Of a stretch of DNA of 64,000 nt, positions 49,081-63,242 are shown one piece after another. The stretch covers positions 186,001 through 250,000 of the forward strand of contig NZ_JAFFPT010000009.1 in assembly GCF_016918785.1 (NCBI RefSeq), given 5' to 3'. The position numbers and the translations under genes are program-made. This stretch comes from Leptospira ainazelensis (GTDB lineage: Bacteria; Spirochaetota; Leptospiria; Leptospirales; Leptospiraceae). The notes under the pieces are model-generated. The model was not told the origin of the DNA and made no database searches. It saw only the letters and a program-made list of their open reading frames with translations. How positions within the stretch are numbered: the stretch's first letter is position 1; each line of letters begins with the position of its first letter.

Positions 49081-51438
49081 ATGAAACACGTTAAGAATCA
49101 TTTGAAAAAGAGATTTCTCCTCCTCATCCTTTTGTTAGGAATCCAAATCCCGCTCTTTGCGGATTCTCCGGCGCAAGAACTCTCTAAAGGCGCGGATCCG
49201 ATCTGGTTGATCATCTGCGCTGCCTTAGTATTTTTTATGCAGGCCGGTTTTTTGATGTTGGAAACGGGTCTTTCAAGACTTAAAAACACGATCAACGTCG
49301 CCGTCAAAAATCTGATGGATTATATCGTCGGTACCGTGGCCTTTTTTTGTATCGGCTTCGGCCTTATGTTCGGTTATTCCGATAACGGCTGGATCGGAAC
49401 CAACCACTTCTTTCTGGAAGGACTTAAATCCGGTAAGGAGTTTGCCTTTTTCCTTTTTCAAGTCGCGTTTATGGGAACTGCGGCTACGATCGTTTCGGGA
49501 GCCGTCGCGGAACGTATTAAATTTTCTGCATATTTGATCGTTTCGGTTCTTGTCTCCATATTTATCTATCCCACTTTCGGCCACTGGACCTGGGGCGGAG
49601 GATGGATCGCAAAACTCGGATTTGTCGATTTTGCGGGCTCTACCGTCGTACACTCATTAGGCGGTTGGATTTCTCTTGCGGGTGTGATCGTCCTCGGCGC
49701 GAGAAAGGATAAGTTTAGAGAGGACGGTTCACCTCGTAAAATCCACGGACACAATCTTACGTTTTCGGTCCTAGGCGTTTTTATTCTTTGGTTCGGATGG
49801 TTCGGGTTTAACGGAGGAAGCACCCTTTCCTTTTCGGAAGACGTTCCTTTGATCATTCTCAACACAAGTCTCGCCGCAAGCGCCGGTGGAATCCTAGCGA
49901 TTTCGGTTTCGTGGATCTTTTACAAAGTCGCTTCCGTCGAGGATTGTATGAACGGCGTTCTCGGAGGACTCGTCGCGATCACGGCGGGTTGCCACGCACT
50001 CGCACCTTCCGCGTCACTCCTTTTGGGCGCGATCGCCGGAATTTCCGTCGTCGTCACGGCTTGGGTTTTGGAAAAGGTGTTTAAACTCGACGACGTAGTC
50101 GGCGCGTTCCCCGTTCACGGAGTTTGTGGAATCATCGGCACTTTGTTTCTCCCTCTTCTATCAGAAAATCAAGATATTCGAATACTTCCTCAATTGATCG
50201 GTGTCTCTACTTGCGCTGCTTGGGCTTTTGGAATCGGTTTATTCCTTTTTTGGATTTTAAAAGTTTCGATCGGAATCCGAGTCAACGAAGAGTTCGAAGA
50301 AAAAGGTTTAAACATTACGGAACACGGCGCGGGTTCAAGCTGGATCGACTTGATTCATTCCTTAAAAGATCTTTCCAAAGGCGGAGGAGATTTAACCCGC
50401 AAAATCCACGTAGATTCCGGAACCGAAGCGGGTGCGATCGCATTCCTGATGAATCGATATCTTTCCAATCTTGGAGAAATGATTTTTACGATTAAGGAAA
50501 AATCCGGAGAACTCGAAAACTCCGCCTCCGAAATTTCCTCCGCTTGGGGAAATATGAGCCAAAACATTCAGGAACAGGCCGCCAGCTTGGAAGAAGTCAC
50601 CGCCATTTTCGATTCATTCCGAGATTCGTTTCAGAAAATTTCCAATTCCGCCTCCGAACAAAAGGCGATTGAAGCAAAAGCAAAGAAAATGTTAAACGAA
50701 TTGGTTTTCGGATTCCAAAAATTCGATCTCGATCTCAAAGAGAGTTCAGAAAAGTCGGAACGTTCGGTGGAAAACATCAACCTGAGCACAAAGGAACTAA
50801 ATCACCTCGAGTCGGATATAAACGACATCGGCGCTTCCGCCAAAAAAGTCGAGAGTTTGGTTAAATTGTTAAACGACATCTCTGCAAAGTTAGCAATGCT
50901 TTCCATCAACGCGTCCATCGAAGCCGCACGTTCGGGTAGTTCCGGAAAAGGTTTCGGAGTGGTGGCTGAGGAAATCAACAAACTCGCTTCCAGCACGCAA
51001 GAAAGTACAAAAAAAGCGACCGAAATTTTAGGCGAGATTCAATCCGCAGTTTATCGCGGGAAGTCAACGGTCTTGACCACGGTCGACTTTTTTAAAAATT
51101 TAACTGAAGAATTTAGGACGCTCGCTCAGACACAAATTTCGATCCGTGAAAACAGCGCACACTATTCCAACCTTATCGAAAGTTTGAACCGTCTCAACAT
51201 ATCGGTCACGGATCAAAGTGAAATTATCATGAGCAATATCGTGGATCGTTCCACCGAAATCAGAGGACTTTACGAATCCATCGAATTTGTCAGTACGGCG
51301 TTTCACGAAATTTCGGCCCAATCCGAAGAATTGACCGCAACCGGCGATTTTCTAAAACAACTCTCGGCCATTCTACATTCTTTGGTTAGAAACTTTAGAG
51401 TCGAAAAGGAAGTGGTTCCGGAACTGATAACGGGATGA
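49081..51438 (+). CDS. Ammonium channel-chemoreceptor fusion (Amt-MCP)
   Basis: A 785-residue protein. After a signal peptide ([10 protein letters not shown]) comes a full Amt channel (about 38-415) with F130 and F243 gate residues, W171, D183, H191, S247 and H346, i.e. all recognised pore residues including the twin histidines. After the Amt tail (NITEHG, 411-416) a HAMP-like linker ([11 protein letters not shown], about 434-444) leads to an MCP signalling domain with the hairpin tip [20 protein letters not shown] (607-626) and [11 protein letters not shown]614 and R617 are conserved contacts for CheA/CheW. The tip has SAKLAM where most receptors have QTNLL. I infer that ammonium binding or flux is read out by chemotaxis. 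The frame has no stop, so it is not an artefact of the ORF. Confidence 0.92.
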   Translation: MKHVKNHLKKRFLLLILLLGIQIPLFADSPAQELSKGADPIWLIICAALVFFMQAGFLMLETGLSRLKNTINVAVKNLMDYIVGTVAFFCIGFGLMFGYSDNGWIGTNHFFLEGLKSGKEFAFFLFQVAFMGTAATIVSGAVAERIKFSAYLIVSVLVSIFIYPTFGHWTWGGGWIAKLGFVDFAGSTVVHSLGGWISLAGVIVLGARKDKFREDGSPRKIHGHNLTFSVLGVFILWFGWFGFNGGSTLSFSEDVPLIILNTSLAASAGGILAISVSWIFYKVASVEDCMNGVLGGLVAITAGCHALAPSASLLLGAIAGISVVVTAWVLEKVFKLDDVVGAFPVHGVCGIIGTLFLPLLSENQDIRILPQLIGVSTCAAWAFGIGLFLFWILKVSIGIRVNEEFEEKGLNITEHGAGSSWIDLIHSLKDLSKGGGDLTRKIHVDSGTEAGAIAFLMNRYLSNLGEMIFTIKEKSGELENSASEISSAWGNMSQNIQEQAASLEEVTAIFDSFRDSFQKISNSASEQKAIEAKAKKMLNELVFGFQKFDLDLKESSEKSERSVENINLSTKELNHLESDINDIGASAKKVESLVKLLNDISAKLAMLSINASIEAARSGSSGKGFGVVAEEINKLASSTQESTKKATEILGEIQSAVYRGKSTVLTTVDFFKNLTEEFRTLAQTQISIRENSAHYSNLIESLNRLNISVTDQSEIIMSNIVDRSTEIRGLYESIEFVSTAFHEISAQSEELTATGDFLKQLSAILHSLVRNFRVEKEVVPELITG

Positions 51439-51666
51439 TTCAATTTTCTCTCTATCTTTAATATTTCTTATAACGCAGATCCCGATAAGCGGTCTGCTTT
51501 GATTTCATTCTAATTGTTCGTTCAATTCTTTAGATCTGAATTGTTATTCAATTATGATTAAACAATGGTCGATGGATCGGATTCAGGAAACGTGGAAATT
51601 GGCTTCCTGTTTGCACGACGGGCAAAAATACGACGGCTTCCATAGAGACGAAAAAAAGAAACCTTG

Positions 51667-52632
51667 ATGTCACTGAGATTCTTTCTGATATCTTCTTTTC
51701 GGTTGTTCCTGATTTTAAGCTCGCTCCAGTTTTTTTCCTGTATTTGGCTTTCTACGGATACACAAACCGTCCCTCTCAAGGAAAAAATTTTCCAATCGGA
51801 CAAAGAGATCGTGTCTAAACCGGTCCTGATCCGAATTTCCGACGGAGATTCTCAAATCGTCGGAGATCAAATAGGCTTTTTGAATTGTGTTAACGAAAAC
51901 GGCCAAAATAAAATTACCGTCTTTGATATTTACGACAGAAACGAAACGTTTAACACAAAACCTTCGGATAAACTTCGAACTTTGATCCAAAACGCGATTC
52001 CGAACGTCTTGTTTAAATCCGACTATTGTTCTACCGTCGAAACCAAAGAAGCCGTTTCTCTGGATGATACCCAATGGAAATTCCAACTCGAGAAATACGC
52101 CGAGATACAAAATGAAAAACCACATCTCTGTGATAAGATTCGGAACGTAAATTCGAAAAATTTAATACGATCTAAATTTTCGGAAACTTGCGTCCAAATT
52201 CCAAAATCAGTGATCACCGTAGACATTAGCCATCAAGAAGCCGTTCTCTTAGCCGAAGGAAAAATTAAATTCAAAATCGATTATACGACTCTAAGTTTAG
52301 GTTACGGCTTGGGATGGATGTTCAACATCCTTTCGCTCGGTTTTATGAGTTTGGATTCTACCATCTATGCAGGTTCCACTTTCAAAAATGAACCTGTCGC
52401 AGAAGATAAAAACGCAGCATACGTTATGCGCTATCGCGGAGGGATGAGTAAATCGGTTTGGAACTATTTTATCTGGCCGATTTGGTTATTCAAACCGAAT
52501 GAAAGAATCCGATTTGGAACCCCTTTTTCGGATCCCGATGATACGATAGGACTCGACGACTTTAAGCAAGAATCGGCGAGACAGGCGTTGATCGTAAACT
52601 TTTTGGAAAACCGTTTGATAAATCGGAAATAA
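51667..52632 (+). CDS. Predicted lipoprotein of unknown function
   Basis: A protein of about 321 residues with an N-terminal signal ending LQFFSC (lipobox) and a long soluble region; near 220-245 there is a hydrophobic stretch (LSLGYGLGWMFNILSLGFMS) that may be a membrane hairpin. Cys pairs (NC, DYC, LC, TC) are spread through the middle. I do not recognise the family. The ATG at 51667 is chosen over the TTG directly before it. It runs convergent to the PhyH gene. Confidence 0.7.
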   Translation: MSLRFFLISSFRLFLILSSLQFFSCIWLSTDTQTVPLKEKIFQSDKEIVSKPVLIRISDGDSQIVGDQIGFLNCVNENGQNKITVFDIYDRNETFNTKPSDKLRTLIQNAIPNVLFKSDYCSTVETKEAVSLDDTQWKFQLEKYAEIQNEKPHLCDKIRNVNSKNLIRSKFSETCVQIPKSVITVDISHQEAVLLAEGKIKFKIDYTTLSLGYGLGWMFNILSLGFMSLDSTIYAGSTFKNEPVAEDKNAAYVMRYRGGMSKSVWNYFIWPIWLFKPNERIRFGTPFSDPDDTIGLDDFKQESARQALIVNFLENRLINRK

Positions 52633-52655
52633 TTTCCATCAAATCCGCCTTTTAA

Positions 52656-53426
52656 TCAAACGAAGTCGGTTTCGATATCAATCAAAGAAGCGGTCGTCTC
52701 AAAAATCGGATTCTCAAAAAATGAAGAATCCGAGTTCGGAAAATGCCCCGTCTTTTGCACTTCCATACTCGAACTCGGAAACGATGTATAAAGAATATCG
52801 AATGAACTCCGATTCAGACCGTAAACACCTCTGTGAATGAGATGGGCCGAAAACACGAGTAAATCGCCGGGCTCCAGCGGGATTCTTACGGAATCGGGAA
52901 GCTCATCGGAATGTTTTCGTCCTTCTAGTTCCAATCTTGTATTCCGTTCCGATTCGTTATCCCATCGAAGATGGGATCCTGGAATGAATTCCATTCCGGG
53001 GTCGGGCTGAAACGGAATTCTAAAATGCAAAACGATATCCTTTTCGATGATCCTTTTTTGTATCTCTTCTTCAACTCCCAAATATTGGACGTCCCGGTGC
53101 CAATACGGTTTTTTCAAATCGGATTTTGGATTAAAAAAAAGCTGAGTATTTAGAAAAAATACTTTAGAATTTGCTAAATTTTCCGCGATCGAAACGAGCT
53201 CGGGTTTTGATATAAATTCGAACAGTCTCTCTCTATCTTGAAAGTTTGGGAGAAATTTTTTTCCGGTCAGATAAGCGCTGTTTACGTTTTCGGGGAAGTC
53301 GTGATCCGCACGCCATCTGGAATCGGCGTCTAAAACGATTTCGGAAAGAGGAACAAGTTCTTCTTCGGAAAAAAAATCCCTAAAAAGAAAATATCCGTTT
53401 GTCGAAAATTCTTTTCGATAGAACAC
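52656..53426 (-). CDS. PhyH-like Fe(II)/2-oxoglutarate dioxygenase
   Basis: A 256-residue protein of the phytanoyl-CoA dioxygenase family. The iron ligands H110 and D112 (YWHRDVQYLG) and H198 (SAHLIHRG), with R206 in GLNRSSFD for 2-oxoglutarate, are in place, and GMEFIPGSHLRW lies between. The family hydroxylates diverse small molecules; here the substrate is unknown. It has 41 bases to the MCP stop on the same strand. Confidence 0.85.
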   Translation of the reverse strand: MFYRKEFSTNGYFLFRDFFSEEELVPLSEIVLDADSRWRADHDFPENVNSAYLTGKKFLPNFQDRERLFEFISKPELVSIAENLANSKVFFLNTQLFFNPKSDLKKPYWHRDVQYLGVEEEIQKRIIEKDIVLHFRIPFQPDPGMEFIPGSHLRWDNESERNTRLELEGRKHSDELPDSVRIPLEPGDLLVFSAHLIHRGVYGLNRSSFDILYTSFPSSSMEVQKTGHFPNSDSSFFENPIFETTASLIDIETDFV

Positions 53427-53468
53427 GATTCATGTTGAGAGGAAGAAAAGTTTTGTAAAGAAAAATCC

Positions 53469-55562
53469 TCACGAAAACTTGAACTGTGAAAGAATCGAAT
53501 TCAATTCATTAGCCTGGTGTTGAATTTTTTCGGCCACCCTTGATACTTCGTCCGAATTGGATGCGATCGTTTGTGATTCCGTCGTGATCAATTGAATCGT
53601 CTCCGCAATCTGATCCGTGGATAATTTTTGTTCTTTGGTGGCGGTTTCAATCTGCAATGACTCCGAAGAGACCTTTACGATCGTTTCCGTGATTTGATCG
53701 ATTCGAATCGTGTTTTCTTTTACGTTGTTCACGAGGTCCACAACTTCCTGCTGGTATCGGTTCGTGTTTTCGATCAATTCCAAAAGAAATGTAACGACCG
53801 TGTTTACGTTGTTGGAGCCTTTGTCGACGGCCTCGTGAGTATTCGAAACAAGTCTTTCGATATCGCGAACGCTCGATACGGACCGATCGGCCAGTTTCGA
53901 AATTTCTTCGGCGACCACCGCAAATCCTTTTCCGGCTTCTCCCGCTCTCGCGGCTTCGATCGCCGCATTCAAAGACAACAAGTTCGTTTGATCCGAAATT
54001 TCGGTGATCAAAACCGTAATCGAATTGATCTGTTTCGCCATTTCCCGAATTTCATCGATGGCCTTTGTCGCCTGAAGAATCGTGTCCTTTCCTTCCACGG
54101 CCGCATTCGCAGTTTTTCTTACGGAGTCGCTAAGACCGATCAATCTTTCGCCGGCAAGTCCCATCGAAGTTTTTAGTTGCCCCGATCTTACGCTGAGGTC
54201 TTGTGCGTCTCTGGCTTCTTCTTCCACGGAATACAAAACATTCTGCAAGGACGCAGCGATCTCTTCCAGCGCCGCCGAAGATTCTTCAGTTCCCGCCGCC
54301 TGCGATTGCGCGGATTGATTTAGATTTTGAATCGAGTCCGTCAATTGACTTACGATCAGATTCGAGTTATGCGCCATTCTTGAAAGATTTTGAAAAAGAG
54401 AGGCAAGATAATTCAGGAATTCGTTGGCGGTATCGGTAATCTCGCCGATTTCATTCCGATAGAGCGCATCGATCTGAATCGTAAGATCCCGTTCTCCCAT
54501 TGCTTGTTTTAATCCGCGGGTGATTTTATGAACCGGGTCGATGATGGATCGAATCACGATATAACAAAATATCGTCGTAACCGAAAGTAAGACTAACAAA
54601 CCGGTAAGAGCAAAAACGATTCTGAGCCGATCGGTTTTTAATCTTTCTTCGAGTAGCTCCTGCGTAGTAAGGAGAAGATCCCTTTCCAACACCTTATATT
54701 CTTCAACGAAGGAAAGCATACGTTGTAAAAAGACGTCAGGCGTTTCAACGGATTCTCCCGTGAAGGTTTTTTTGCAAAGATCCAAGTTCAACTTTACGTT
54801 CTTATCTAAACGTAGAATCCGCTCTTCAAATTTGTTTCTTATGATTCCGTTCTGATCCAAAGATCTTTTGAGGAGCGCCGTAACTTCCTTTTGATTACTT
54901 TCGATATGATGGATTTTATTTAGAATCTGGATCGCCTCCTTGGAATGTAAATCGGGTTTTTTCTGTTCCAAAAGCTGATACCCGGTCCCTCGAATGATCG
55001 CGAGATCGCTGATGATGTTCGGAATATACAAAATGTTAACCGAAAGAACGTAGAAAGTTTCAGGATGAGAATCCAAGATCAGATTTGAATCCTGTGCGAC
55101 GTATTCTTGATACTCCATTAACAATTTAAAAAGCGGTTCGTGAGATTTGAGAATAACGTCGATATCAAGATTAGCCTCTGGAATCCTGGGAATGGCCTTC
55201 CATTCTTTTCTCATCGATGCAAGATATTCGGGGGAGCGTTCCATAAAGCCGATCTCTTTTTCCAAATTCTCCAATTTGATCAATTGGTCTTCCATCGCTT
55301 GATTACTCTTTTTTAAAGTTTCGATCGAAGTTTTTCCTTTCATGGAATAGAAGAAATCTTTTCTACGATCTACGAGTTTGGAATAAAGTTCTATGGATCC
55401 AAAGAAAAAATCGATTCCGCCGACCTCCCGTTTTGTAAATTCGCTCTTATCCGAAAATTCCTTTAAAAAGAAAAAACTAGATAAAAGAAGCGGAATGAGA
55501 GTTGGAAGAATTACCAAAGTGAGTTTTTTTAGAAGGGAAAGATTGTAGATTTTTTTTATCAC
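53469..55562 (-). CDS. Methyl-accepting chemotaxis protein
   Basis: A 697-residue chemoreceptor: short cytoplasmic N-terminus, first membrane helix (about 11-30), a long extracytoplasmic helical sensor region (about 35-310), second membrane helix (about 315-338), HAMP ([19 protein letters not shown]), and an MCP domain with the classical tip [33 protein letters not shown]. The sensor ligand is unknown. It contrasts with the Amt-MCP, whose tip is less canonical. It would be a substrate for CheR (16996-17868). Confidence 0.92.
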   Translation of the reverse strand: MIKKIYNLSLLKKLTLVILPTLIPLLLSSFFFLKEFSDKSEFTKREVGGIDFFFGSIELYSKLVDRRKDFFYSMKGKTSIETLKKSNQAMEDQLIKLENLEKEIGFMERSPEYLASMRKEWKAIPRIPEANLDIDVILKSHEPLFKLLMEYQEYVAQDSNLILDSHPETFYVLSVNILYIPNIISDLAIIRGTGYQLLEQKKPDLHSKEAIQILNKIHHIESNQKEVTALLKRSLDQNGIIRNKFEERILRLDKNVKLNLDLCKKTFTGESVETPDVFLQRMLSFVEEYKVLERDLLLTTQELLEERLKTDRLRIVFALTGLLVLLSVTTIFCYIVIRSIIDPVHKITRGLKQAMGERDLTIQIDALYRNEIGEITDTANEFLNYLASLFQNLSRMAHNSNLIVSQLTDSIQNLNQSAQSQAAGTEESSAALEEIAASLQNVLYSVEEEARDAQDLSVRSGQLKTSMGLAGERLIGLSDSVRKTANAAVEGKDTILQATKAIDEIREMAKQINSITVLITEISDQTNLLSLNAAIEAARAGEAGKGFAVVAEEISKLADRSVSSVRDIERLVSNTHEAVDKGSNNVNTVVTFLLELIENTNRYQQEVVDLVNNVKENTIRIDQITETIVKVSSESLQIETATKEQKLSTDQIAETIQLITTESQTIASNSDEVSRVAEKIQHQANELNSILSQFKFS

Positions 55563-55837
55563 GGTTTCTATTCCTCGGAGGAGAAGAGTAGAACCGTTTT
55601 TTATTTCTTTTCAAGAAATTATTACCTGAATAAAGCTAAAATGAAACGAAGAATTCCGTCTATCAGGCATGTCTCACTCTTCTAAAAAGGATAAGACTTT
55701 GCTAAAGAAGAAATTATTACTCCGAACCGGAATTCTTAGTTTAGAATATTGTAAAAAGGGAAAGATAGAATGTGGACTGAATCGGGCTTATCTTTTTAAG
55801 GAGCCGGCCCGATAAACGATGTCGCTTTAAATCGAAA

Positions 55838-56317
55838 TCAAGGTTTGCTGACTTCCAGCATACTCCTTAACATCCAAGCCGTTTTTTCGTGCACTTCCAA
55901 TCTTTGTGTGAGAAGATCCAGAGTTACCTCGTCCCCACCTTCGTCGGCGGAAGGTAAAAGCGCTCGAGCGGTCCGAATCACGGTTTCATGGCCGGCGACG
56001 AGATGACGAATCATATCGTCCGCATTGGGAACTCCGCTCTCTTCGGATATCGAAGTCAACTTTCCAAGCTGATGAGAAGAACTCGGTGCAAAAAAACCCA
56101 AGGACCGAATTCTCTCCGCGATCAAATCGATAGAAAGCCAAAGTTCGTTGTATTGGGTTTGAAACATGAGATGAAGCGTATTGAATTGTGGTCCGGTCAC
56201 GTTCCAGTGATAACTGTGAGTTTTAAAATAAAGAACGTAAGTATCCGCCAAAAGTTTTTGTAAGCCTGTGTTGATCGTATCTCGATTTTTTTCGGAAATT
56301 CCTATATCTATATTCAT
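55838..56317 (-). CDS. dps: Dps-family ferritin-like DNA/iron protein
   Basis: A 159-residue Dps. The ferroxidase ligands are clear: H37 (HSYHWNV), H49 (NTLHLMF), D64 and E68 (SIDLIAERI), with the same spacing as in known Dps. It stores iron and protects DNA from peroxide in a 12-mer. AGGGAG precedes the ATG. An imperfect ATCGGGC/GCCCGAT hairpin (55782-55814) lies beyond the stop and may terminate it. No redox regulator box was recognised upstream. Confidence 0.94.
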   Translation of the reverse strand: MNIDIGISEKNRDTINTGLQKLLADTYVLYFKTHSYHWNVTGPQFNTLHLMFQTQYNELWLSIDLIAERIRSLGFFAPSSSHQLGKLTSISEESGVPNADDMIRHLVAGHETVIRTARALLPSADEGGDEVTLDLLTQRLEVHEKTAWMLRSMLEVSKP

Positions 56318-56500
56318 CGTCAGCTCCCTATTTTTATACAGACCTTATACAAGAAAGGAATAGAGAATTGCCGCGAACTTCCGCAAATTCTCCGTCTTAC
56401 TTTTTAAGATGAAAGAATTATAAGAGTGTGTGTTTGGAAGACAAGTGTTTTTTAGAAAGATATAAGGAGCGGACTTCTCCGCCCCTTAAGGGTTGAGAAT

Positions 56501-57625
56501 TTATTTTTTTCGGGAATTATATTCTCGAATCGCTGCAAAAACTTCTTCCAGCTCCTCGTCTTTCATATAAGGAAAGAGCGGATAGTTGAGAATAGAAGCG
56601 CAGATTCTTCCCGTAGTATGTTTATCACCGAACTTGCCCTTGATATAAGGCTTGGCTCCGGGTTGATCGCTCATCGCTCCTGGGTAAATATTTGCGAACC
56701 CGATTCCCTTTTCTTTGAGAACTTCCTGTATATTCGGTCTTTCTTCAGGAGCGGAAAGAGTCACGTTGCAATAACCGTTTTCTTCGTAGTCCTTCGGAGG
56801 ATGAATCGCTTGGACCCCAAGGTTTGGGAGTATTTCATAATATTTTTGTGCGGCTATTCTACGGGATTTGATTCTCGCATCCAAATATTTAAGATTGATG
56901 TTTAAGAATGCGGCCTGAAGGGTATCTAGTCGCGAATTCCAACCTACGTCGCCGTATGCGTAATGGGAAATTCTCCCGTGATTTGCGAGCATTCTTACCT
57001 TATTGGCAAGTTCTTCGTCGTTTGTAAATACGGCGCCGCCGTCTCCCGCTCCACCTAACACCTTCGCGGGATAAAAGGAAGTCGTGCTGATTACGGCGTC
57101 CTTGTAAATTGATTCTCCTTTGTATTTCACTCCGAAACACTGAGCCCCGTCTTCCAAAAGCGGAATCCCTTTGGATTTACAAAGTTTACGGAAGTCTTCG
57201 ATTCTGGAAGAACCCCAACCGTAGAGATGAACGATCATCGCGGCCTTGGGTTTTACTTTTTCAACCGCCTTTTCGAATTCCACAAAGTCCATCTGAAGAT
57301 CGTCGGGATTCGTATCCACCGTATAAGGATCGGCTCCCACGTTTACGACTGCTTCGAAGGTGGCCCAAAACGTGGAATCCGGAAGCAACACCGCGTCGCC
57401 CTTTCCCACGCCTAATGCTCTCAAGGCCAACTGGAGCGCATCCGTTCCGTTCGCGCAGGCGATCGAATACTTTGTTTGAGCGTAAGACGCAAGATTTTTT
57501 TCCAGGAGGGAAACTTCTTCACCTCCGATAAAACTCGCATTCTTACTGAGAACTTTTACCTTCTCTTCCCATTCTTCCAATAGTCCCGGTTCAAACCTTT
57601 TGATGTCGATAAATGGAACGCCCAT
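56501..57625 (-). CDS. DegT/DnrJ/EryC1/StrS-family PLP aminotransferase
   Basis: A 374-residue sugar-nucleotide aminotransferase of fold type I. K188 in [16 protein letters not shown] is the PLP lysine, D159 in [10 protein letters not shown] pairs with the pyridine nitrogen, and [14 protein letters not shown] binds the phosphate. It makes an amino sugar for a glycan, often LPS O-antigen, but the substrate is not predictable. It lies alone between dps and lon, with no glycan gene beside it. Confidence 0.9.
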   Translation of the reverse strand: MGVPFIDIKRFEPGLLEEWEEKVKVLSKNASFIGGEEVSLLEKNLASYAQTKYSIACANGTDALQLALRALGVGKGDAVLLPDSTFWATFEAVVNVGADPYTVDTNPDDLQMDFVEFEKAVEKVKPKAAMIVHLYGWGSSRIEDFRKLCKSKGIPLLEDGAQCFGVKYKGESIYKDAVISTTSFYPAKVLGGAGDGGAVFTNDEELANKVRMLANHGRISHYAYGDVGWNSRLDTLQAAFLNINLKYLDARIKSRRIAAQKYYEILPNLGVQAIHPPKDYEENGYCNVTLSAPEERPNIQEVLKEKGIGFANIYPGAMSDQPGAKPYIKGKFGDKHTTGRICASILNYPLFPYMKDEELEEVFAAIREYNSRKK

Positions 57626-57672
57626 TAGGCCCCCTACTTTTTAAAATTTATATTTAAGAATATTCTAAAATA

Positions 57673-60174
<2,502 letters not shown>

Positions 60175-60845
60175 AAGGTCTCCTATTCCCTAAAAAGTTC
60201 CGACAAGGGCCGGATTTGTCCAGGTTCCTACAGAGGAAAGGATTCTCAAATAAAATCCGATTCATTTTTCTTCTAAAATCGTCCGGAAGAGAAGACGGAG
60301 GTCCCCTTTTTGAGATGGAGAATGTGAATTTTTGGGAGTTCCTACTTTTGTCCCCAGGCAAAACCAAATTTTCATGTCCGAAGAGATTCCGGTTTTGAGT
60401 CTTGAATTCTTCCCCAACCTCGAATCTCAAACTCTCAATCTGAAAACGACCCGGAGTTCCGACCTAAAAACGTTTCCAACCCAAAGAGCGATCGGAAAAA
60501 AAGAAAAATCAAAAGCTCACAAAAGATTCTTACCCGACTTTTTTTTGCTAACGTGCGCACCTGGAGAATTCTTAAAATGAGAAAATCCGGTTCGCGGAAA
60601 TTCTAATCTCTTGGAAAGAATTCGAAACGTGGGAACTCCTTCTTTCATTCGGATTCTAAAACCAAAAGAACTCCATCGAACGATTTCGAATTTCAAAAAA
60701 GACCATTCTCAAAAAAAGGAGAATCGGAAACGGACCTTTTCTTCCTTTTTGATTTTGCGGTATCGGTTGACTTTCATTCCACCTCACTTTATAATTGGCG
60801 AGTTCAAAAAAGACGATCCCGAGTGAAAGATGAGGAGTTCAAGAG
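60175..60845. other. Repeat-bearing gap before the pectinacetylesterase-like gene
   Basis: This 671-base stretch shows no supported gene. It carries isolated boxes of the GGAGTTCCTAC type: AGGTTCCTAC (60222), GGAGTTCCTAC (60335), GGAGTTCCGAC (60453) and the inverted GTGGGAACTCC (60629). A short plus-strand frame before 60846 is not gene-like. The promoter of the downstream gene must lie in the last 100 bases, with GAGGAG close to the ATG at 60846. Confidence 0.5.
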
Positions 60846-62291
<1,446 letters not shown>

Positions 62292-62301
62292 CTAAAATCA
62301 A

Positions 62302-62353
62302 AATCCGCGCGATTCTTCACGAGAAAAGCGCGGATTCATTCTTCCATTTTTTT
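62302..62353. terminator. Bidirectional terminator between convergent genes
   Basis: AATCCGCGC (62302-62310) and GCGCGGATT (62328-62336) form a 9-base-pair stem, with a T-run starting at 62346. It lies 10 bases past the stop of the esterase-like gene and 40 bases before the stop of the convergent lipoprotein gene, so it may serve both. Confidence 0.6.
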
Positions 62354-62375
62354 TTCGACTCTAAAATCCGAAATC

Positions 62376-62975
62376 TCAGAGACGAGTGATCGTCAGAAGC
62401 GCAGCTCCCGTGGAAACGGAGGCTCTCAACCCTTGACAAGTGTAAGGAGAAGAACTGGACACTCCGCTTACGGTGAGCGTATAAACGCTGTTAGCCGCCG
62501 CAGTGATATCCAAAGTAACCGCGGTCGCGGCGCTCGTCAAAATCAAAGCATTGGAAGGATCCTTGACCGTAATCGGAAAACTGGAATAGATCGAGTTACA
62601 CTTGCTTGAACTATGTGTCTGACTTCCGCTGGTTGCCGTAAGTTTATAAGAACCGGCCTCTGCGAAAGTAAGGGTCGGAGTGCCGTTTTGATCCCCGCAA
62701 ATCGTAAGACTCTGACCGGCGGGAACTGTGATGTTAGTAGGCGCGCTGCTAAAACGAACTCCGCTATTACAAGGATTCAGAAGAACGCTCGCCATAATTA
62801 AATTCAAAAAAAGCTCGTCGGACTTTTCCTCGTCGGTTTTCGGTTTACAAGAAACCGCGATCGCCAAAATCAAAAAACTCAATATTAGAGTTTTAGAATA
62901 TTTTATAATTCCAAAAGAAAAAGAGGATTCTCCTTTGGATGAAATTGAGCGGGATACTTTATTTATTTCCTTCAT
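62376..62975 (-). CDS. Predicted lipoprotein with Ser/Thr-rich beta domain
   Basis: About 199 residues. A hydrophobic segment ends AIAVSCKPKTDEEK (lipobox SC), followed by an acidic linker and a Ser/Thr/Gly-rich beta-sandwich-like region with four Cys (C, CGD, KC, TC) that may form disulfides; it recalls Ig-like or beta-helix lipoproteins. The ATG at 62975, preceded by AAGGAA, is better than the frame's upstream start at 63029. Function is unknown. Confidence 0.7.
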   Translation of the reverse strand: MKEINKVSRSISSKGESSFSFGIIKYSKTLILSFLILAIAVSCKPKTDEEKSDELFLNLIMASVLLNPCNSGVRFSSAPTNITVPAGQSLTICGDQNGTPTLTFAEAGSYKLTATSGSQTHSSSKCNSIYSSFPITVKDPSNALILTSAATAVTLDITAAANSVYTLTVSGVSSSSPYTCQGLRASVSTGAALLTITRL

Positions 62976-63132
62976 TCTATTGTTCCTTAAAAGGTTGATA
63001 CCGTTGATAGCCCCTTCGCGGGCGGACACGGTCAGAACTTTGAAGAAAAAACGGATTCTTAAAAAAATAATTCTAATGCGACTTTAGATATTTGGAATAC
63101 GGATTCGGGCGGCGGACGGGCTCTCCGCTCGA

Positions 63133-63192
63133 GTCAAGTTATTGAGTATTCCTGAAGTAAGGCGCGGGTTAAACTACTTTCAATAACTTGAC
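63133..63192. promoter_or_regulatory. Long inverted repeat in the gap between two unknown genes
   Basis: GTCAAGTTATTGA (63133-63145) and TCAATAACTTGAC (63180-63192) are a perfect 13-base inverted repeat with 34 bases between. It could be an operator for a dimeric or tetrameric regulator, a terminator without T-run for the gene ending at 63243, or a remnant of a mobile element end. Confidence 0.5.
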
Positions 63193-63242
63193 TTCGCATC
63201 GATCCCTGCCGCGTAGTAAACGATCGATATTTGGAGAAAAAA

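Noticed and set aside
49081..51438. Amt-MCP as a chance fusion of two genes by an assembly error
   Set aside because: The frame is continuous, the HAMP-like linker sits as expected between the last membrane helix and the MCP domain, and both domains are complete. It stays listed as real.
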